Source of the DNA: Glandiceps talaboti
Lineage: Eukaryota > Hemichordata > Enteropneusta > Spengelidae
Reading direction: 5' to 3'
Length of the DNA stretch: 45,000 nt
Assembly (NCBI RefSeq): GCF_964340395.1
Contig: NC_135564.1
Coordinates: 1,002,501 to 1,047,500, forward strand
Of the stretch, positions 1 through 45,000 are shown in pieces. The notes beneath the pieces are model-generated. The model did no database searches. It was given only the letters and a program-made list of their open reading frames with translations, and was not told the DNA's origin. A program made the translations under genes and the position numbers. Within the stretch, counting starts at the first letter, position 1, and each line of letters opens with the position of its first letter.

Positions 1-420
1 TTATTAGGTACCTATAGTATTGTATTTACTGAAGCAAACTTAACCACCACTACCGAACTCAAACCTGGCATTTAGTTATATACCAGGAACGATCCAATGA
101 CGTAAATCATCATACATATTAAAAATGTTGGGGGAAATCTGTACTATGCAATCAACTGTTCTAAGAATTCACAAAGACAGTCGTAATGTTATAGATGACA
201 TGCACTGACACTAACAGAAAACTGGGATGTGGTTTTATTGAAGTATATTCACTTGAGTAAAAATGTTATAAACTCAGGTTGTGCCACTTTAAGGTTCTGC
301 CAATTGAGTAGATAAATGAAATGTGTGATCAACAAAGAATATATGAAGTACAAACACTGGGTGAAATTTGTAAATATTAGAATCAAAGTAAGATTTGAAT
401 AAAAGTTGTTGTATGTATTA

Positions 421-740
421 CACAAAGTAGTACATATACACAGATTGGTGCTGTTTGTGGTGGTACACCTTTGAACACAGTAGTACATATACACAGATCA
501 GTGCTGTTTGTGGTGGTACACCTTTGATCGGTGCTGTTTGTGGTGGTACACCTTTGAACACTACATATACACAGATCGATGATGTTTGTGGTGGTACACC
601 TTTGAACACAGTAGTACATATACACAGATCGATAATGTTTGTGGTGGTACACCTTTGAACACAGTAGTACATATACACAGATTGGTGCTGTTTGTGGTGG
701 TACACCTTTGATCGGTGCTGTTTGTGGTGGTACACCTTTG
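421..740. repeat. composite minisatellite with GTGGTGGTACACC core
   Basis: Seven copies of a core of about 23 bp containing TGTTTGTGGTGGTACACC are separated in two ways. Long units (about 50 bp) add a segment like AGTAGTACATATACACAGAT. Short units (30 bp) go directly from core to core through TTTGATCGGTGC. Order from left: long, short, long (partly deleted), long, long, short. Open frames across it on both strands come from the repetition. Confidence 0.9.
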
Positions 741-1342
741 ACAGGCATGGCTGATATTTAACTACATGGGGCACAAGTTATAGCAAGTGTTATTATTTTA
801 AAGATTAACAGACTAAAATGAAAGCAATGCCATATCAAACACTCAAAATGTAAGTTTACACTCCATGGTGTTCTCAAAAGTCTCTTTTTATGGCTAGAAA
901 TTTGAATTATAGTAGTGCTAGTAGGGTGAGCTGACACATATCTTAGTCTATGAAGTGAAACTTGAAGAATTATTTCCCCATGTTTTGTTCAATGTATAAC
1001 ATGATACACTATCACAGCATACATTTGTATGTGGCTACTGTTTATGGGTAGTTCTTTTTCTTCAATCGTGACGTTTTAGAGAGGCAAGTCCAAGAAAACA
1101 CCTGGGGATTATTCTATTGTTTCAAGCAGGTTACTTGAATGGTTCTACCTAACCACCAACTGAAGATTCACAACACCTCCAAATAGTACCCTGGCTGACT
1201 TGTCCATTTTAAGGAGGAAGCCAGTCACTATTATAGGGCAAATTCAAAAAATTCATGGGATGATATTTAAATTAGACATGTCAATGTTTCAAGTACGTTA
1301 TTTGAACAGACATACATTTATCACAAACTTCAAATGGTCATC

Positions 1343-1640
1343 TGTGACTTGGCCCCTTAAGACATCCATTTATGTGACTTAGCCCCTTAAGACATCCATT
1401 TATGTGACTTAGCCCCTTAAGACATCCATTTATGTGACTTAGCCCCTTAAGACATCCATTTATGTGACTTAGCCCCTTAAGATATCCATTTATGTGACTT
1501 AGCCCCCTAAGACATCCATTTATGTGACTTAGCCCCCTAAGACATCCATTTATGTGACTTAGCCCCCTAAGACATCCATTTATGTGACTTAGCCCCTAAG
1601 ACATCCATTTATGTGACTTAGCCCCCTAAGACATCCATTT
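1343..1640. repeat. 30-bp tandem repeat, about 10 copies
   Basis: The unit contains TATGTGACTTAGCCCC then TTAAGACATCCATT. About ten near-identical copies are in register, with one single-base deletion near 1591-1597. Left copies read CCCCTTAAG and right copies CCCCCTAAG. The array ends in a T run followed by an A run. Confidence 0.95.
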
Positions 1641-2329
1641 TTTTAAAAAACATCAACACTTTTCTTATTAATATTATATAATGTTAGAACTAAACAAACA
1701 TCCATCTACATGAATGTCAATAAAACTTTGTAAAAGGGGACAATCTTTTTTTCTTCAACAGACCATGTGATAAGAAGGCACAAACTGACAAGATGATTGG
1801 ACAAGACAAATGGATCATTCCATGTTATTGCAAGGGAGGGGAAGGGGGAGAAAGGTGGGTAGTACTTTTACATTTTATTCTACACCAGATAAACTTGGTA
1901 GTGTTGTCTAACCATCTCCACAACAGACTATTGTTTTAAGTCAACATGGATCTTAAGACAGGTACACTTAACTACATTGGTTAAGTCTCATTCTTGACAT
2001 ATTTCCTTCTGATTCTGACTAATAGAAAAAGTAGAACCAGAATTTTTTCTCTCACTTTTTTATTTCTTAATTTCAACAAAGTTACATGCAATGAACAAGA
2101 TATCTCTCTACATGAATATATTTGTATTTGATATAAGGCAGTGTGGACGCATAGAGTCTTGCCTTGCCAAGGCTTTTCTCCTTCATAAACTTTTACATAA
2201 ATTTTGACCAATTTCACTTGGTTCCTTTCTGACTTTCTTAAGATTAATTAACTCTAGATGAGTCTGACATGGATGATTCAACTACCAAGATAGGCCACTC
2301 TTTGATTAATGATTATCACACTTAAAAAA

Positions 2330-2565
2330 CCAAGCTGCTGATTGGTTGCTAATCATTATGAATTAACCAATAAGCATCTCCCTAATGAAATTCAAAAAGA
2401 TAGGAACTGACTGGTTGTTTATACACTTGAAAGAGCCAATCAGAATCATCTTTATGAATATTGAAAAAATATTAATGGATGCCTATTACCTTGTAAGAGC
2501 CAATCAGAATCATCCTAACAAAATCATACTTTAATAATTAAGCTAGAAAATGATTGGCTGCTTTG
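2330..2565. repeat. degenerate repeats with CCAAT/ATTGG core
   Basis: GAGCCAATCAGAATCAT occurs twice (about 2432 and 2497), and related GATTGGTTG, AACCAATAAG and GATTGGCTG strings lie around it. More CCAAT/ATTGG pentamers follow at about 3207, 3253, 3294, 3395 and 3669. Confidence 0.5.
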
Positions 2566-2743
2566 TTTACAAACTGAAATGTTATATGTCATTGATCATA
2601 CAACAAAATGTCAGTTTACATCAAAAGATAATTTTTTTGAACCTAGGGTAAACTATAACATTTTAAATTCAGTTGAACAGTCCTCATGAAAGGTTTCCTT
2701 GTACACTACAGCACACAACTGTACCAAGTTCATTTTCTTTTTC

Positions 2744-2749
2744 TTTATT
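2744..2749 (-). terminator. candidate polyadenylation signal AATAAA
   Basis: TTTATT on the plus strand, AATAAA on the transcribed-sense strand, about 1 kb past the stop codon. It is one of several candidates (ATTAAA 3536-3541, AATAAA 2059-2064). The hexamer is common by chance in DNA this AT-rich. Confidence 0.25.
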
Positions 2750-3744
2750 TTTTTCTTCAAAAGGTTGGTTATTTTAACTCTACTTTGTATACTATGATCG
2801 TGACTACATTACTCTCACTTTATACATCACTGTACTTTCCTCATTAGTCGTCATTACCTTGGCTTCTTATTACAAGTGTTAGTAGCTAATAACTCCATAA
2901 TTATGGATAATGTCACTAATTTTTTCTCCAGCAATTAATTATTCACTTTAATTGCCACCATCACTCATTATAATTCTATAATTGACTGTGTCTAAGAACT
3001 TTTTTTTTTAAAACACAAAACAGAAAATACATTTGGCAAATGTGATCACACAAAACTTATAGAATTTCTCAGTCTAAAAACTATAAGATCTCTACGAAAT
3101 AGACTTCACTTTCATTCAATTTACAACATAACAAAAATTTCCTGCATGAAAAATTACAGTTTTTTTGTAATAAATGGTAAAGAAAAAGACTCTGAAAGGT
3201 ACTTGCCCAATCATAATGAAACACTCCATCACATGATTGACAAAGAGCTCTCATTGGTCTGAAGCTTATCATCTGACTAAAACTTAGCCTCTCATTGGCT
3301 AATCATTTGCAAAAAACAATAGCCCTTATACAAATGCTTGGTTTAAAAAAAGGTAACAAAAGCATACAAAGTTTAGGCTACGTTTCAGTAAGAACCAATA
3401 ATGAAATTTTAATTCTGCTTTTTTTCCAAGCAGAACTGTAAAGAGTCAAATTATGATTAATTTTGATGTTGTATGTTTCGGGATATGTCAAGGTAATCTA
3501 GGCCGAGAATGTGATGATTAACCCCTCTGACCTGTTTTAATATAGTTTGGTCACCAGGGAACAACAAGTATCCCTGTATGCACTGTAACACAAATGTACT
3601 ATGTTGCCATGACGACACATCATCCACAAGGAAGTGTAGGTAAAAACACTGTACAAGTACGAGTGACATGATTGGCTGGCAATAATAGGGTTGACGAAGT
3701 CCTCAATGGATTTAAAAGACACTGCCAACATCTTGAAAGACTTT

Positions 3745-43178
<39,434 letters not shown>

Positions 43179-43595
43179 AGTGATAGTTAACCAAAGTTGG
43201 GGTATTTAACCCCAAAAGGATATCTGAAAGAACGTGAGAAGAAGTATAACTTTGAGTGAACACTGCCAACTTATGAATTTTGCATAGCTAATTAGTTAAA
43301 GTGGCTCGAACGCCATAGCCTACATTACAGTCGACGGTACAAAACGTTGATAACTGGACACAAACACCACACGAATTAACATGACAGCTAAACTGCAGAC
43401 ACTCACATATAACTAGGGTAGGACAGCAGCCACAAAATCGTCAATAATTTTGTATTTGACATAATTGGGCAGTTGACAAACACTGCTATCACTCTGATTG
43501 CCGCTGATTAGTATGGGGTATCATGCATATATACAAGTTACAGCAACAGAACGGCGAAGAGCTGAACTGCCCCGAACTGGGAATCACCTTCTTAC

Positions 43596-43660
43596 CTGCA
43601 AACTACGAATTCGACCCGCTCTCCTATAGTCCCAGGCACGATTCTAATTATACCAAAATT
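43596..43660 (-). other. probable noncoding first exon (3' end at 43596)
   Basis: A strong donor TTTGCAG|GTAAGAAGG lies on the minus strand with the intron starting at 43595. It pairs naturally with the acceptor at 43224, giving a 372-nt intron in the 5'UTR. The 5' limit of this exon is not visible; 43660 is a placeholder. A TATAAT-like string on the minus strand (about 43643-43652) could set a start near 43620, but this is a guess. A weaker alternative donor GTGAGT sits at 43401-43406. Confidence 0.4.
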
Positions 43661-43661
43661 A

Positions 43662-45000
43662 AAATCACAAAATAAAAGCAACAGATATGCACAGTAATGG
43701 CTGTACACGGGGCCAAATTTCAACACATAGCATGCCCCATATAAACGTGGGTGAACGAAGCAGTTCAGTCAGAGAAAATCAGCGATCCATCGGCCATCTC
43801 AGTTGACAGAAACTAGCCTTCTGATTGGTCCATATTCAATGAACGTACCTGTTTTATTGGTTCTTTTGTTACAGCCGTCAATCAATTGAATGAATTAGCA
43901 ATTGATCGATATGTAATGTGAATTTGACCAATCAGGAGAGGGGGGTTACCATACCAACATGTGACGTCAATATGACGTCAGGTATTTATCATTCATGTTG
44001 GTGACGTCACAATAGGCATATTGACTCATAATTACCATAAAAATAGCAACATCGCTGAAGCTAACCAATCGTTATCGACCTGTGCGATTCATTAACGTTT
44101 ATTGACAACACTGCGGTTAGGGCTTCAGCGGAAACATTTCATTCACAAAGTCAGTATAAACAACGTGACACTGTTTTGACAGTCCACAAAATTGGGTTTA
44201 GCAAATCGTTAGATTAAAAATTCGAGCATAGCTACCCTTCTTAGACATTCGTTACGGCGAATGTGCATTGACAGGTCATGATCAGTAACCAGTGGTGGAA
44301 ATTTTCGTTCAATAAAACCGTATGGTGATCGTCTATAAATAGAATGCAAACTGCTCTAATTGCAATTCTATCCGTTGTCTGGTCCCGCCCACTCTAGTAG
44401 CTACTGAATTGACATTAGTCGAGTGTTCAAAATTATGAACGAATTCTCAGCGAGAGAAATCAGATCTTTCCGTGAAGAGAACGACTCTAACATTACAGTC
44501 GTCAAGAACAGCAGACATCACTTGCAAGAGCCTATGACCTACCGAGGTTATGTCTCCCATTGATCAGGGATTTTCGATCTCGCAAGCATAGATTTTCCTT
44601 TTCCCTAAATCATTACCCTAAACGTCATCAGTTGGAAACGTCGAAGCCGTGCAAGACAACCTCGCTATCTTGCCACGTACCTCATAACTGCCATCAGCCG
44701 AAGCAGGACGAAGCTGTTACCAGCGCATATTAACGTTTCACTACACGCTATTCAATATGACAATGTTTCCTATTATTACATCATAAAATTATAATGGTTT
44801 GACTGACGAATGAAACTATAAATGTTGCTGGTCGGTGATGTATGTATCGGTATGAATTTTACCGGTAGAGGTAACGGGAATGGAATTTGTGAAATCACCA
44901 ACTAGTACTACTAGTGCACAGTCTCCGAATCATTGCATGTATTTGTATGGAGTATTTGTCTTTCAAACCACTGACATATCGGCCCCTTCGAGTTGGTCAG
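43662..45000 (-). promoter_or_regulatory. 5' flank / probable promoter region
   Basis: Upstream of the start exon the sequence has visibly more CG dinucleotides than the introns, as expected of an unmethylated promoter in a methylated animal genome. It contains CCAAT pentamers at 43824-43828 (as ATTGG), 43856-43860 (as ATTGG), 43928-43932 and 44065-44069, three CRE palindromes (43962-44009), and a MEF2-like CTATAAATAG at 44333-44342. No convincing coding frame is present. Whether a divergent transcript starts here cannot be seen. Confidence 0.5.
43962..44009. promoter_or_regulatory. three perfect CRE palindromes (TGACGTCA)
   Basis: TGACGTCA occurs at 43962-43969, 43973-43980 and 44002-44009. 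This is the full CREB/ATF consensus, three times in 48 bp, with CCAAT boxes on both sides. The first two are spaced 11 bp start to start, about one helical turn. They lie about 0.8 kb upstream of the ATG. Confidence 0.75.

Larger units (their letters stand above)
1..3744 (-). other. 3'UTR and/or downstream flank
   Basis: No coding exon is recognised after the stop codon. Minus-strand poly(A)-signal candidates are ATTAAA at 3536-3541 (about 205 nt past the stop), AATAAA at 2744-2749 and AATAAA at 2059-2064. Which is used cannot be told from sequence, so the UTR/flank boundary is unknown. The stretch also has two tandem arrays (421-740 and 1343-1640) and clustered CCAAT pentamers. Confidence 0.6.

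Noticed and set aside
383-774. Open frames of 118-121 codons on the minus strand and one on the plus strand
   Set aside because: They run through the 421-740 minisatellite and repeat the same VYHHK or KGVPPQT peptide. The unit structure keeps several frames open at once.
43598-43640. tRNA-like T-arm string (GGGTCGAATTC on the minus strand)
   Set aside because: No matching acceptor stem or A box can be placed around it. It is better explained as the noncoding first exon beside the donor at 43596.

Overview
This is an AT-rich window from an animal nuclear genome. It holds one recognisable protein-coding gene, an ETS transcription factor of the PEA3 subfamily (the ETV1/ETV4/ETV5 group), spread over about 39 kb on the minus strand. 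Ten coding exons between 43178 and 3745 can be joined through GT..AG introns into one continuous frame of 474 codons plus stop, close to the length of the vertebrate proteins. There is one PEA3-type gene with vertebrate-like exon structure, long introns, many simple repeats and few CpGs outside the 5' end. This suggests an invertebrate, perhaps an ambulacrarian (hemichordate or echinoderm) or a lophotrochozoan. The sequence alone does not let me choose the phylum.

Layout in the direction of transcription (right to left): 45000-43600 is a CpG-retaining 5' flank with CCAAT boxes and three perfect CRE palindromes. A probable noncoding exon ends at 43596 and its intron ends at 43224. Four small coding exons lie within 42.07-43.18 kb (N-terminus, acidic activation domain, VPD degron). 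A 4.5-kb intron leads to exon 5 (37.3-37.5 kb), then exon 6 (35.8-36.0 kb). An 8.3-kb intron carries a two-monomer minisatellite. Exons 7 (27.4 kb) and 8 (22.2 kb) follow. A 17.5-kb intron with several tandem repeats, RFX X-box-like palindromes and a 360-bp foldback element precedes the two ETS-domain exons (4564-4724 and 3745-4137). 1-3744 is 3'UTR and/or downstream flank, with two more tandem arrays and a cluster of CCAAT pentamers.

No tRNA, rRNA, CRISPR array or transposase gene was found. Outside the ETS gene all open frames are short and most are repeat-driven. The parts most worth a second look are the frame-preserving small exons that carry the activation domain and degron, the promoter CRE cluster, recurring X-box palindromes, the foldback element, the alternating minisatellite, and a decayed copy of the exon 7 donor region in intron 7.
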